Origin: Enoplosus armatus
Taxonomy: Eukaryota > Chordata > Actinopteri > Centrarchiformes > Enoplosidae
Assembly: GCF_043641665.1 (NCBI RefSeq)
Contig: NC_092201.1
Location: forward strand, 854,001-918,000
Direction of reading: 5' to 3'
Length of the DNA stretch: 64,000 nt
Shown: positions 1 to 13,544 of the stretch, in pieces
How the letters are laid out: each line of letters starts with the position of its first letter
How positions within the stretch are numbered: position 1 is the stretch's first letter
Translations under genes and position numbers: made by a program
Notes under the pieces: generated by a model
Database searches by the model: none
The model's input: only the letters and a program-made list of their open reading frames with translations
What the model was told of the DNA's origin: nothing

Positions 1-1149
1 GGAGCCCCGGGGCGGCTTGGAGGAGTCCCTCACCTCATCTGGGTTCAGTCATTGAACGCTCTCCACGGAGCCGTTCGAGACGGCCGGTTGGACGGCTGCA
101 GAGGAAAAGTGTGGGCAGACCGAGACACGCGCAGATGAGCAGGATCAAAGGTGCTGCTGGCCGGCGTTTAACGCTGGAAAAACCATCGCAGGCTGCACGG
201 GCCAGAGGAGAAGAAAAGACAGAGGAGGGGAAGTGGAGGTGGTGGTGGTGGTGAAGTGGAGGGCGGGGGGGGGCTGTATTAATGGTCCACTTTATTGCTT
301 TGTACTGTTAAAATTAAGAGCTCAGATTTCATGACAGCGCTTCAACCGTACATGCTCGACTTCTTCTTCCAGTCCTGGTTTCAGTTACTGTTTCAGTCTG
401 CAGCGACCCGAGAACAGAGAGTCAACCAGGCGGCTGCTGAGTGATGGGCCTGAAGACCAGGACCAGGAGAGGACAGGTTTCATCAGGGAGGACACTTATT
501 GTGTGGCAGGGGTTCCCAACATAAGACATAAACATTTATGTTTGAACATACATTCTTGTGAGTTTCAGTCTTCATCCTTTTACTCCAGTTGCACAGTGAA
601 ACTTTCCCCCTGAGACGGGGGGGTGGTGTTAGTGTTGGTTTTGCCCTCTTTCGCTGTCTGACGGTCAACTTTTCACCCCAACACCTGTCAATCACCCTGA
701 TGAGCTGTTATCTTGCCTGAAGAGGCAACAAACTTCTAAAAAGTCTCCACAGATTCACTCAAACAAATCAGACAATCTGCAATAAACAAGAATACAAGTT
801 CTACCTGCTGCTGGTGTCACCTGCTATAATGTTCATTACACCCACGATATTTACGTGTTGGACTAAACAAACAACACACTGATGACTTCACTACTTTTTA
901 AAGCCCAGTAGTGGATTTAAAAACATGAGGTTTGTCCTGAGAGTCACCAGGATTCGTCCTCTGGGGACCATGAATATCAACAGCTAGTTTCATGACAGTC
1001 TGCCTGCGCTGTTAGCTGTGAGTTAGTCTCCATGTGACACGGGATATGCTAGTTTCTTGTAGCTTTGTTTTTGTTGTTTTGTAGCTAAACATCACGGGGC
1101 TCTAAACCCCTAACAGATTGACAGAAGTTATTTTGCTAGCTGTTATGTG

Positions 1150-1215
1150 GCTATAGCAGCTTCCCCCTGTTTACGGTCTCTGTGCTATGCTACGCTAAAC
1201 ACATCCCACACCTAC
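1150..1215 (+). repeat. Interspersed 'TTCCCCCTGTTT..GTGCTAAGCTA' repeat, degraded copy
   Basis: This stretch reads AGCAGCTTCCCCCTGTTTAC, then GTCTCTGTGCTATGCTACGC. The same module recurs at 1535-1600, at 31340-31405 and inverted at 35140-35250. It is a short teleost repeat rich in GCTAGC and GCTAAGC palindromes. No coding capacity is visible. Confidence 0.5.
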
Positions 1216-1534
1216 TGTACTCTGTAAATCAGAGCCAACAGATTGGTGAAAGGAGTATTTTAGTTACTTGTATGTAAATAAAACTGCTTAGAAGTAGTTT
1301 GGATGGAGCTAGCAAACAACTACCATAACAACAGCTAGCTACATACAGCTAACAAGATATCAAGTAGATAGCTTAAGAGAACATAACAGTTATTCTAGCT
1401 GTGTTCTAGCTATCAGTTGCCTCGTTATTCCAGTTGTGCTAAGCTAGAATAAGAGCATCTATCTCTATATTTATATTTGTAAACCTGTTCAACAATATAC
1501 GTCACGTAAATCAGGTTGATTTTCTTTCTCTTTT

Positions 1535-1645
1535 GATGGAGCTAGGCTAGCAGTTTCCTCCTGCTTCCAGTCTTTGTGCTAAGCTAGGCTAAACGGATCC
1601 TGGACCTATCTCTGTAGTGGACACAGATGAAACTGATCTGATCTT
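1535..1645 (+). repeat. Interspersed 'TTCC..CCAGTCTTTGTGCTAAGCTA' repeat copy
   Basis: It contains GCTAGGCTAGCAGTTTCC, then CCAGTCTTTGTGCTAAGCTA. This is the same module as at 31340-31405 and, on the other strand, 35140-35250. Four copies in 64 kb show a dispersed family rather than a local duplication. Confidence 0.6.
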
Positions 1646-4444
1646 TTCATCTGATTCTGGGAAACATAACTAACAAGAGGATTTTCCAACATGTCACATT
1701 GTGGATCTTAAATTTCCATTTCTGAATTTGTATTGCTGTCATTTCTCTGCTCTTCATCTGTCGCAGCTCATGTAAGTCGATAAACCGCTGGACGTCCTCT
1801 GCAGCTTCCCAGGTGACTTATCAATTGTCTGTTCCTTAATCCCGAGCTTCTCTGAATACCTCATTTCCTAGAAGTTTGTCTGAGCCCCTGCAGACAGCCG
1901 GGAGCCATCCCCGACTCTAATATCATGAATATGTGGAATAGCTGGACAGGTAGCCAGATCAGGGAAGTGCAGCGTCTTTACTGTCACTGAAGCCAATAAG
2001 TGAGTGTGAGGTGACACTTCCCAGACTCTGCTGATGAACTGTCGCACCTCTTTCATTTTGACCTGGAGCGAGACACAGTCGTCTAAATCCGCCCACGTCG
2101 CTGGTTTTCACATCAGTCTCCTCATCGTCTTCATCCCCGAGGCCCTAACGGAGACCGTCCTGCTCGGTCAGACACGCCGAGTTTTATCACGTAAACTAAG
2201 AGCCTCATGGGGAACTCCTTCTCATTATTATATAAAAAGATAAAAAAGATAAGATTTATAAGATACAGCAGCTCAGAGACAGACTGAGAGGTGAGAAAAC
2301 AGATGGAACTATAAACTAGATCTTAAATACAAATAACATCAGAAATCAAAGAAAGCGGAGACATGACACGTGAATTGTGCTGTTCGAAAGAAATCCAGTA
2401 GAAAACCAGCCTGCGGTCAGGTCCATCGTCTTCTCCTCGCTGTGATGGAGGAACAATGTTCAAAACAAAACCTGGAGAGCACATCAGTGTTTGTCTGTCA
2501 GGTTGTAGAGCAGCAGCTGATGGATGGTTTTTCCCTCCGTCTCTCCAGCTCGTCCTGAGGTTGATGGTCCGGGAGCTGCTGGACCGTGGTGGACCAGACG
2601 CTGTCTGTGTGGCCACATGGAATCCCTCAGCCGGTGATTTTTCTTAATGGAGCTCCAGCTTTTAAACACACGAGTCCTCAGAGTCCTTTCAACACTGGTG
2701 AAGAAACGAACAGCTGGGACGAGGACTGACCTCAGCCAGGTGAACCTGACCTGAAGTCACAGAGACAGAACCTCCAGCCACAGACTCATCCTTCTTCCTG
2801 CGTCACGGCTCATCACTAACTCCACCTGGAGGAGTATTTTTAGAGGGGAAATACCTCGTGAGGAGCTCATTAATCAACAAGGAGCTAAATTTAGTTTGAC
2901 ATCACCTCCAGACTGACCCAGGACCAGCCCTGGAAGAGGGCCTCAACTTAAAGCCACTAGTTTATGTGATTATAGCATCTTTCAAAGTGTTTTTTTCACA
3001 GGTGAAACTATCGGCATCAGAACCACAGAGTGAAAATACTATATTAAAAAATAAACGTTTTATGTGAAGCTGATCTGTGGAGTTTTCATGTAAACAAACC
3101 ACAAAAGGTTTGTTTACATTCAGTGTTTCTCACCAAAACGCATCAATGTGTTGACTACATTTCTTCTGTTTACTAGCTGCCAGTCTTCTTCTTCACTGCC
3201 TTTGTTGGCTCATTGCTGTATATCTTACTGAACACGACACAAACTCCACAGGACACCTGTAAATAATCAACTTGGTATCAAAAAGTCAGTGTTGTGTCTC
3301 CCGGCTTCTGACATCGAGCCACTCACTCATTTGATTGGCTCGTTAGTGAGACTCTACCAGCGTGCTGATTGGTCGTCGGACCCCCAACTGCTTCTATTCC
3401 CAGCGGCCGCCCCCCAATCAGCAGACAGGAAGTAGAACCTCCTGATCATTACGGCCCTCTCCGCTTCTTTCCACCTGCATGTGGTTCTGATTTGGACATG
3501 AGGCAAAGTGTTTTCATTGGCCGGCGGCGGCGCTCAGTTTCCTGTTACAGACACTCTTTTGTGCCTCGTCCTCTCCACTTTTATTTCCTTTAACATGGAG
3601 GTAAGAGGCTGCTCGGCTTTTCTTCATCCAGCTAATTGGGAGCCACTTTACCCCCCCCCCCACCCCCCGCTCGTTATGACAGGGTTAATGGCCTTAGTGA
3701 GAGGGTACTTTTTACTAGTCCTGCTGGTTTCTGCTGGGCCTCAGAACCAATTACAGTAATCAAAGCCAATATGTGGATCCAGAGAGAGGAGCCACATGTG
3801 GTGGTTCAGGTGTAAACCAATCTATGGAGGCTTTCTTCTGCAGCAGAATAACTCCTTGTTTGAACCATATTTACGCTGCAGTGTAGCTCATTTTCCCCCA
3901 CATAGGTAAAAACACCGACCAGGAGATTTTCTCTGCATTAATACTTGAAAAGCTCCATAAAACAAGTTCTTGGCAATATAAGTTCAAATACACAGCGTTC
4001 TAATAATCCAATCAGCACACAGAACTTTGATATCTGACAGAACTACTTTCTGCTTCGGCCCTGAATACTGGAACTGGATGTAAACTGTGACCGTTAAATA
4101 TGAGCACAATCTGTAGTGGTAATGGGCTGAGAAATGTGGTCATGATTAACCTCTTCAGCTCTGATTTTGTTTAAATTTGCCGTTAAGTAGCCTAAAGTTA
4201 ATAAGTATTTTCAGCAGCACTTGCGGCGTGGCTCTAAGGGCCGGTTTGTGCCCGATCAGAAGTGGTTTGTACGACGTTCTGACGGAGTTTACTGGCAGCT
4301 TAAGGACGGCAGTGATGGTCTGTCCTCCACTGTGGTCCAGACTGGAACATCTCAACAGCTGCTGGATGGACTGTGATGAGATGTGGTTCAGACCTTCATG
4401 GTCCCCTCAGGATGAACTGTAGTAACTCTGGTGATCCTCTGACT

Positions 4445-4665
4445 CTTCATCTAGCGCCATCATCAGGTCAACATGTTCATGTGTCCAACACTTTGGTTTA
4501 TGACCAAATACCTGCAGAACTGATGACATTCATCAGCCGCAGCTGGACTCTGTGTAGCTAATGTTAGCATGCTAACACACTAAACTAAGATGGTGAACAT
4601 TATACCTGCTAAACACCAGCATGTTAGCATGATGGCTGATAGCATTTAGCTTAAAGTTGGTGGGG
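4445..4665. repeat. GTTAGCATGCTAAC-family interspersed repeat
   Basis: The copy starts with GCGCCATCATCAGGTCAACA, runs through 'ACTTTGGTTTATGACCAAAT' and ends in palindromic TTAGCATGCTAACAC and 'CAGCATGTTAGCATGATGGC' blocks. I recognise this order of motifs as a very common percomorph interspersed repeat. Partial relatives lie at 13285-13330, 13545-13615 and 63270-63470. No ORF. Confidence 0.65.
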
Positions 4666-5912
4666 GTGTGTTGTTTAAGGTAGCAGTGAGACACGAAAGA
4701 CAATCCAGGAAGTCCAGTTAAAAGTTTAAAGACTCATCAGATGCCAAAACACGGAACAACAGTCTGTAACACTCACAGATATTATTTTACAACCCTGGAT
4801 AGTTGTCACCGTGACGACCATTTTATCTTTCGTCACATAGATCGAGAGGTAAACAGCAGAAATACAATGTTCATGTTACAAATGAATCTACCAGGAATGT
4901 GCGCTTGCATGTATGTGATTGGCTGTCGCAGCTTTTTGTTTGACGTTGCTGCAAAAGATTCAACTTTTTGCCGACGATACTGTGTTATTTTGTTGGAACT
5001 CTCCACATCGGCAGCCCTAATGAAGTGGGTCTGAACGCAGCTTCATCCTCATTTGTCCAATTCATGGCGTCAAGACTACAAACACTACAAAGAATCAGAG
5101 CTGTTGGTTTGTTTTCACCTCTGGCACCAACAACCTGTCAGGTTCACTTCACCTCTCAGTTCCCACGAGTGACATTCGCACAGGAAAAAGTGTCAAATCC
5201 GGACCTGCAGCACAGATGTTTATTTAGTCTGTCAGGTTTATTTTTAGACTCCAGCGGGGTCAAAGGTCAACTCATGAGGCTCAAACCCACAACATCTGTC
5301 AGAGAGAGGAGTCTGGAAAACCAGTCAGAGGTGAGGACAGACCTCCAAACAAAACATACAAACTACAGAGAGACAATGATCTGTTAATGTGGTTTCCATC
5401 CTTCACAGGACTGATTCTGTTTGTGTCTCTACAGTTACAGATGTTTAATTGAATTTTAGCATAAAGTTACAAAAATAATCATAAAATTTGGATTCAAAAG
5501 ACAGAACAATCCAAAAATCGGATTATAAAAATACCACTGTGGCACAAACCTGCTGAAGATGAACTATCTTTCAAAAACATGCAGGACTCTTTTTTTGGTG
5601 TTTTCTCTACATTTTTATCTTTTAAAGCACATCCACGCTCAGAAAAACCTGTTTACAGACTTAAGACCAGCAGAAAGTTCTGGACTTCAGCTGTTTTTCC
5701 TGAAATTCCCACGACAGTCACCTCATATTTAGATATTCTGGTCCGATACAGCCGCACGGTGGTTTTTCATGTTATATATCTTTGTTTTCTACAGTTTCCT
5801 CCACACGAAGTCAGATGTCATGTTGTTTCCATGTAGCTGCTGCAGATCTCTGCAGAGGAAACTTTGTGTTCTGGGAAAGCCCCCGACCCTCTGACACATG
5901 TCCCCCTCCTCT

Positions 5913-5929
5913 GTAATTGCGCCAATTAC
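5913..5929. promoter_or_regulatory. Perfect 7-3-7 palindrome with two TAATTG homeodomain half-sites
   Basis: GTAATTG CGC CAATTAC is a perfect inverted repeat with a 3-nt spacer. TAAT-type half-sites facing each other are classical homeodomain dimer sites. It lies in a moderately GC-rich, non-repetitive stretch (about 5870-6010) that looks unlike the flanking AT-rich DNA and could be a conserved non-coding element. Function is inferred only. Confidence 0.3.
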
Positions 5930-6954
5930 TTTTCCATAACAGCCCTGAAACACTTATGTATGTGGTTAGAATAACAATTTCCACATGAAACACTTGTTCA
6001 TTCATAAGGTCCAGAGCGGAGCGGGGGGATCCTCTGCAGACGTCACGGCACTGAACGCCACGAGCTGCACTCAGATCAGTTGTTAAAGCTGCTGCTCGAT
6101 GAAGTTAAACTGAGTTTGTTAAGCTGCTCTTTAATTATTCATTCCCATCTGGAATTATAACATTTTATAATAAGAGCTTCCGCTTTCTTTTTTCCTACAA
6201 TGTCACTAAAATAGAGATGAAGTCTTGTTGTCGCTCGGCATCAAACTGTGAAACATCCCAACATGAATCTTTAAACACCTGCTTGTTTCCTTGTTCCTGC
6301 TGTTTATATTTACATCTTCCTGCTTTAAATGACTCAAAAACTGAACCAGCTTTGGTCCAAATGGGTCATGGAGTCTGAAGATCACGCAGGAGAGAACGCA
6401 GCGCTGAAGTCTGCTTCCTGTCGGACTCACTACCTGTTACCACCTGAGATGATGTCATCGCGTACCGCACCATTCATGACACGTTGAAGAAGTTACGTAA
6501 GTCTGTCATTTAGTAGGTGAGCGCAGATATACTTCCTCCGTTTAAATAACTTTATTAATACCCCTCTGTGAGGATGACATCAGGGTAAACAGTCGGATTT
6601 GATTGGTTGATGAGGTGATAAGGAGTCTATTTATATTCGTCCACAGTTCTGCTTCTCATCAGTGTGAGGAGTGTGATGACAGCTGAGATCACACACCCAG
6701 CTGGAAACACTGAGAGAGGCACGTAGGGCGGATTAACACCCAGCGACAGAGGAGAGGTCAAAGGTCACGAGCTGAGGTCATCTCTCTTTAGTCCACAACA
6801 AGATGTTCATCTGCTAACAGCTACAGTTTCAATGAGCTTTGTTGCTGATTCATAATCAGACGATGAAAACAGAGGAAGTCAACACATTGAACTTCCTGGA
6901 TTTAGTTTTGGATTCCCGTCACTCATTAGGAAACTGTCCAAAACGATTAATAAA

Positions 6955-6987
6955 TATAATAATCATAATAATAATAATAATAACAAT
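6955..6987. repeat. AT-rich (AAT)n microsatellite
   Basis: Imperfect run of ATA/AAT trinucleotides inside a longer AT-rich stretch (about 6940-7060). Simple sequence, with no gene seen nearby. Confidence 0.8.
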
Positions 6988-9900
6988 ATATTTGAACTGT
7001 TTTCATTTACAATATCACAAAATCATGTACAATAAAAGTAAGAATACCATCCAATAAAAATACTAATTTAAGTAAATGTTGTGAGTTCAAAATTCAAATT
7101 AAATGACCAAAAGTACAAATATTCACCAGGCCGCAGAATTATTGTGATATTGTTGATATTAGAAGATTTTAAGACAGGCTACAAACTAGTTTAAGTTAAA
7201 CCAGCTTGTACTTTGTTGACAGTACAGCGTGTATAGTACATGTATAGTACATGTGTGTACCAGTACTATACTAATGCCACTAATCACGCCACGATGTCAC
7301 TTTGTTTGAGCCTTGTAATGTAAAGTTTCTATTTTATTCTCCTCTTTTTGTTATACACTTCTAATTATTCAGTTTCTCCTCTGGCGGATCAATGAAGGCT
7401 TCTTATCTTAGTGTTGCATGCACAGTTTATGAGTTTTGGGGTTGCTCTGGTTTAAAGGGTACGACAGGATAATGAGTGTCATGCAATTCTAGAAACGTAT
7501 CAATGAAGAACTACTACCATGTTGTGTCCATGTTGGAAACCAGAACAAGCCGGTTGCAGCTCGTCATGGTGGTGAAATCAGAGGATATATTTAGTCTTTA
7601 AATCATGTAATTTGCCTCCGATAAGCGTCTTCTTATCTCTTCTGGCTTTTTGTCGTCGAGGCTGACGATACATCGAGTTTTCACTAGAAACCAAACAGAG
7701 AAACTCATTTTCTGATAAGAGTCGGGGGGGTGGGGGTCCATTAGTGGGGACCGCTGAGAGACTCTTCCACCCAAAACAACTGGAGGACTCTGTTTAGTCG
7801 TAACCTCCACAGATATTCTTCTCCTAATGAGCTTGTGTGGTTTGTTCCTGATGTCTTTCTATATTTAACTGAGCTGATTCAGTATCTCTCTCTGCTATCG
7901 ACGAGTGTTTAACAAGATATTTAACGAATGAGTCCGGAGACTTTAAATTCCCTCAGTTGTAATAACAGCAGAGAGTGAAGACAGAGCACTAATTGTCCGA
8001 AGAAAGGAAACTGTGTTTTGGCTGTTTTCCTGATGTGTTCGCAGAAATCATCACGGTGTAATGAATCTGTCTGTGTCGCTGTCCAACCCTCTCCTCCACC
8101 CGTCGTAACTCTCCTCCACTCTCTGAATTATTCATCTCAACACTCGTATTTTATTTTGAAATACCTGCTCTACCTGGAAGAAGACTGCGGTTCCTGGACT
8201 TTCTGCTGCCGAGACTTAAGTTTAGAGATGATTAATATTCGTTTTAAACTCTGGAATTATTTGTTTAATCCCTGATTTGTGTGTTTGTCACTACGGCTGC
8301 AGCTCCTTTTCATTAATTGTTAGATCTATAAAATGTTCAATAAGTTCTCGTAAAGTCAGGTCCTTTTTGTTTAACCGGACTCTGTTTCTGAGACACTTTT
8401 AGTGGACGTATGTGGACTACGTTGCTGAGGCGATCTACTGGACTCCAAACTCCAAAACGTTTTGGTAATTTATGCTCATTTAGACCCCAACATCTGTGAA
8501 AATAGGGCCCACATTTAAAAATACCTGAATGAACCTGTACATTGTTGTTTACGTTGAATTTAGCAGCAGGGTCTTGAACTGGTTTAATCCCAGTCTTGTT
8601 CAGTGAACTCGACCAGTAGATTTTCTCTCTTTTTTTCTGCAGAGCTGTCATGAAACTCGGCGTTCCCTCTTCCAGCCGTCCCTCCAGGCTCCAGGACGTC
8701 GTGTGTGTGATCCACCCCGGCTCGGGTTACTCTCTCTGGGTGTGGAGCTCTGCGCTGAAAGCTCCTCTTCCTTGTTTTGATTGTGAGCAGGGAGAGGCTC
8801 GGAGTCCGGCTCCAGGATGCTGAGACTCTGACAACGTGTCATCACGTAGGGACACGTAGGACAAATAAACCGCACGAGGACAGAGACGGGACTGAAGACG
8901 GTAAAGTCCCGAGCGGCTGCGGAAAAAGACGATTACAGATGTCACATTTCTGCTGATCAAACTACAGAATCACGTTCAGATGAGCCAAGAGAAATCTGCC
9001 TATTACGTCATGCAAAATCATCTACGCAACACTGACTTTTTGTCCAGAGGATGGCGCTAAAGGGAAGCTCGTGTACAGGTTCATCCTCTGAGCGGCATGA
9101 ACGTGCTCTGTCTGCACGAGGCTTCTGGAGATTCCTTCACATGGATGAAAGTGTTGTCCTGATGGAAAGTTGAGAGGTCAATAAAATCATTAGGGTTCAT
9201 CCTCTGGAGACCATTAATCTTGATTAGAACTTAATCCTGGTTCCATTGCAGGAACTGGTTTTCGATTCTGAGATAAAGCGTCTTTTTAAAATGCACTTTA
9301 TTTTTGAGACCTCCACAGATCGACACAGTCTGCACTCTTTCAGTCCTCCACAGATACAGAAGGACTCTGTAAGAGATTGTTTTAGTTGATAAGATGTTGA
9401 AAATATTGACTCCTTCAGTCGAAGCCTTCAGGCAGGTCGGAGGTGTTTTCTGTCCTCATCATGTGTGGGCTGCAGGCGTGAGAAAACTCAGACTTCTGTG
9501 TAATTATTTCCACTTTTACCTTCCTCAAATTATTTTCTTCATGTACTCAGACGCACAAAGCTCCTACAGTCAGATCACCTGCGATCCTCCCACCTCCTGT
9601 CCCTGGATGTGTTTTGCAGGATCACTGCAGGATGAATGGCCCGTTTCCGTCGTTCATCATTCACCCTGGCTGAATGAACCCAAAAGGGAGGATGTGGAGG
9701 ACCGCTGAGAAACCAGCAGGACCGCAAATCCAAGATCAGCTACTACATAAATAACCCCGACCTGGTTAATGATGACAGAAGTGATCTGAGTGTCATGAAA
9801 TCAGTCAGGATCAATCAGCAGGTTCAAGATTGATGAGTTTGTTCTGGTTTGAGACCAATTTGTCAGACGGACGTGGAGTTTAACTGCCAGTGTGTCTTCA

Positions 9901-11199
9901 GCTACATTAATATCCTCTGTTGTAAATATGGACTTCTTTGCATGAGTCATTTTTTCATTTATTTGTTTGATTAGTTTAAGTGATTAATCCCAGATGTTCC
10001 TTCTCTTGACAACCAGTGTGGTACCATGTCCAAATGAAACAGCTGACCAAAAATAAACAGTAAACACAAAGTTTCAGGTGTTGTTATTTTTGGGACCTTG
10101 CTGTTGCCCCCCTACAGATGTGAAAACCTACGAAACAGTATGAAATTCATGCTAACTTCAGAAACAACATTCTGCGAGCTCATTTCTAGCTAGCTCAATC
10201 AGCAGTTCAACTCTGTCAACTATCAGTTTTGTCGGTTGAAATGACAACTGTCCCTGGCAGATTTAATCAGTTGTAGCTAGCTAGCTAATTAACTCCTAGA
10301 GTTGGTCGGAGAACCCTGGAAAATGTTCCTAAATAGGTATTTGGTGGCTACATACACGATTAATGTGCTGTATAAAGATGGAAAATCTAAGCGAAAGGCT
10401 AGACTATAGCCTAGTCTAAGCTAACAGCTAACAGCAAGTTAGCTTCCTCACAGTTCTTATCAATATGTTTAGATTTCAGGATGAGGGCTAACTGAGTTTG
10501 GCTAACGTACATCAATAATAATAAGCAACCTGTACTTTTTCTCACAGTGTCCGCGACATTACGTGGCTAACTTTAGCGTTAGCATACGCCGCTAACACGG
10601 CAGGACGAACGTGTGAGTCGAGATATTAAACACAGCAGTGCAAACCTTCAGTATTTCAGCGTGTATCAGGTTGCAGAGACCTTCATCAGCTCCATCTGTG
10701 CCAGTGTTGAGAGGATGATGAAGTGCAGGGTGGACGGTCTGTAACCTCTCATCCTTTATTCCTCTGAAGAACAGAGGAGTCCATTGAGCAGAGACGGGAA
10801 CCAGAGGCTCCATGTTTTCAGCTGTCTGCAGATACTTTACCTCAGACTCGATGAAAAGGTGTTTTTCTGTTGTGTCTCTCTGATGGTGACACCGTCCTCT
10901 GAGTCCAGTCTGGACTTCCAGACGGAAAGCAGAGAAATAAAACTTCATGACGATAATACTGAAGCCCAGCAGGTTGGAGTTGAAGTGTCCAACGCGTTTA
11001 AAAAGCTAAATCAATCACAAACACTGAAGCTTTGGGTTTATTTTGGCTCTGAATGTAACACTCTGCATTCATGGAGCTTTAAAGGGCCAATCAGTTAGAA
11101 ATATAGTTTTATATATTTTATATATTGAGTTTTTTCTGCCATGTTTACAACAGACAATGTAAACAAACATAAATTATTCACATTGCAAGTAAACATGAC

Positions 11200-11305
11200 A
11201 CTGTACAGCTACAGTGCAGTAAAAAGTACGATATTTCCCTCAGAGATGTAGTGGAGTAGAAGTATAAAGTGGCAGAAAATAGAAGTAAAGTACAAGTACT
11301 CCTTC
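11200..11305 (-). repeat. 'AAGTACTTGAGTA' family repeat, inverted
   Basis: The plus strand reads AAAAAGTACGATATTTCCCT, then GTAGTGGAGTAGAAGTATAA and AGTAAAGTACAAGTACT. This is the reverse complement of the common teleost repeat built on ACTTAAGTAC, GAGTATTTCC and TCAGAGGGAAATATTGTAC. Other copies lie at 24750-25020, 25830-26060, 35864-36000, 43535-43820, 50038-50650, 62190-62735 and 63795-63950. Confidence 0.6.
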
Positions 11306-12240
11306 CATGACTGCTGTTAAAACTGGGAGTACTGGGACGTCCGTACTGGGAGCTGCCAGTCCTCCAGGAACAGGATGACACACGACTTGAGAGGCTGGAG
11401 TCTGGTGGTATTTATAGGCTGTGATTTGGTGAGTCTCTGTGTGTCAGTGATGAAGAGGAGGAGAGCTGAACTTCTTTCTTGTTAATATGTCGTACCGTAC
11501 TCGTCACCGGGGGTTAGCTTGGAACAGGACTTGCTGGTGGTCCTGGTTCTGGTGTTGAGTACTTCATATATTCACTGAGCTGTGATCAGATCCTGTCATG
11601 TTATGTAACGATGGATCCTTCAGGTTGGGTGTGGTGGGCAGACGTCGCGCCAGCTTCTTCTTCTTCTTCTTCTCTCAGACGTCATTAGAGAGACTGTGCT
11701 GAAAGTAGCAGTGGATTCATTCTTCATTGATAGAAGACGTCCTCACTGGATTTGTCCCCTTCAGGGACATTACACCAGGTACACGTAGAAGACAAAACCT
11801 TGTGGTTCCAAAAATCCACTGTGACAGAAAAACAATATCAACAACACAAACAAACCACTGAGGAAACTGTTGTGAATTATTGTAATTGTCTGTTAATCCT
11901 GGTTCAAACATCTAAAACACCTTCTAACTTTGTTTTGAAAAGTATAAATACAGTTTATTGTTTAATATCATTATACTTCCCACAGACAGATAATAATAAG
12001 AATCTTTGTTTGGTTTATTTGTGCCACTTACAGGCACGACGTGAACTACCTGCTGCTTCCTTCTCTGTCTCCATGACCTGGTTTATTTTCTCTGAACTCC
12101 AGCGTCAGACAGCAGCTCTGTCTTTCTTCTCTTTATGGAAAATGTCCTCCACAAATTAGCTATCCAAACATCATTTCCAAAACGGACAAATTGAATAATT
12201 CAGTCCAATTAGCAGAACAAACACACACTTTCACGCATGT

Positions 12241-12251
12241 TAATGGGATTA
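12241..12251. promoter_or_regulatory. P3-type homeodomain dimer site TAAT-GGG-ATTA
   Basis: The motif TAATGGGATTA fits the TAAT-N3-ATTA palindrome known for paired-class homeodomain dimers. It sits in a non-repetitive stretch at 12160-12420 that also holds several ATTA and TAAT cores. A candidate enhancer motif only; no transcription unit is identified within 5 kb. Confidence 0.3.
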
Positions 12252-13234
12252 ACGAGCTGCACTTAACTGTTTCCGCCTTTAAACCAACATCCTCCGCTGT
12301 AACGAGGCCGCATTGATTAGCAGCTAACAGCACAGACACGAAGCCCCCGACGCTAACAGAGCGAGGCGCGTCCAGCTGAAGTCTCTCCAAAAACAACCGG
12401 ACAGTGTTTGAATTGTGAGTGAACGTCCGGCAGACCTGAACAACAACACAAACGTTTCCAGGCCACCAAAGAAGAAGAAGCTGCAGTCAGTCTGTAAGAG
12501 GCAGAGGGGAGTCTCTGTGGAGCAAATACAAGCAGCTGATTAATCTACTGCAGAACGAGGAGCCCTCTGATCTTAAAGGGGGGGATGACTTTATTTTCTG
12601 GCCTGTAGTCCAACATAGAAGAGACAGAAGAGTCCTGAACGCAATGTTTGACCAGGAAGGGGAACTGTTTTGATCGTCGTCCTGATTCTCAACCATCCTG
12701 GCGCCATTGAATCCAACGAGGAGTTTCTTCTCGTTGTAACCGATTAGACGGGCAGAAAGTTCAAAGTCTCGGTGAGCGTCCTCTCTGGGAAGAAAGCCTC
12801 CTCTGTCAGCTTCGTTGTGGCGTCGCTGGGAGCCGACGGTGTGTTTCATCAGATGAAAGCTCTCTGGACTCGGGTCAGGACGGGGGAGTCCAGTTATCGT
12901 CAACCTAACGAGCAGCGTTGTGTCTGACAGTTGTGAAGCCCGAACACCAGCGAGCCTGGATCCTCTTCAAACACCAGACTTCATGTGACTCTTAATGGAA
13001 TCATGGCATTTCTTATTAAAGTGAACATGACCCAAGATGAGCTCATTCCTCATTCATTCTCATGACCCCGTTGAAACATCACAAACAGTCAGTGAGGAGC
13101 ATCGAGGCCACTAGGCCCCTTTAACCCCCCCAATCATTTCATTAAAACACTTTAATTTAGGAACACAACTGAAATAATAATTAAAGTATTAAAAATGAAG
13201 CAGGAGGACCATCACACTGAGGCTCCACCCCCCA

Positions 13235-13260
13235 GTATTATTATTATTATTAATATTATT
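13235..13260. repeat. (ATT)n microsatellite
   Basis: Run of ATT trinucleotides with one interruption, in repeat-rich DNA next to a partial copy of the GCGCCACCATCAGGTCAGCA repeat. Confidence 0.8.
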
Positions 13261-13439
13261 TCACTCTGATTGGTTTGGGCAGGTTTCAGCAGCGCCACCA
13301 TCAGGTCAGCATGTTCATCACGTTCAGGTGTGTTGTTTCTTACAGACTGACTGAATCTAACAGTTATGTTCATTATATTAATCTGTGACAAAGAAAAATA
13401 AATCCTCACATTTAGAAGCTGGAACAAGTTTTGAAAAGT

Positions 13440-13535
13440 GACTGAAACAATTTCTCGATTATCAAAACAGTTGGCAAATAATTTTCTTTCGATCGATGAA
13501 TTGATTAATCAAGTAATTGTTGCAGCTCTAATCCC
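13440..13535 (+). repeat. 'Loop of ATTAATCGA..GTTGCAGCTCTA' interspersed repeat
   Basis: It reads TCTCGATTATCAAAACAGTT, then GGCAAATAATTTTC, TCGATGAATTGATTAATCAA and ends GTAATTGTTGCAGCTCTA. This motif order is a very common teleost dispersed repeat. Degraded relatives lie at 16745-16990, 18505-18550, 25915-25985 and 27930-27990. Confidence 0.6.
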
Positions 13536-13544
13536 TTTTAAAGC

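Noticed and set aside
1..100. Possible minus-strand terminal exon (TTTTCCTCTGCAG acceptor near 98, short peptide VQPAVSNGSVESVQ then stop)
   Set aside because: Only one acceptor-like site and 14 residues support it. No upstream exon on the same strand was found and the peptide is not recognised.
12487..12903. 138-codon minus-strand ORF in the gene-poor left part
   Set aside because: The product resembles no family I know, has no clear splice partners and overlaps no conserved motif. An ORF of this length is plausible by chance in 64 kb read in six frames.
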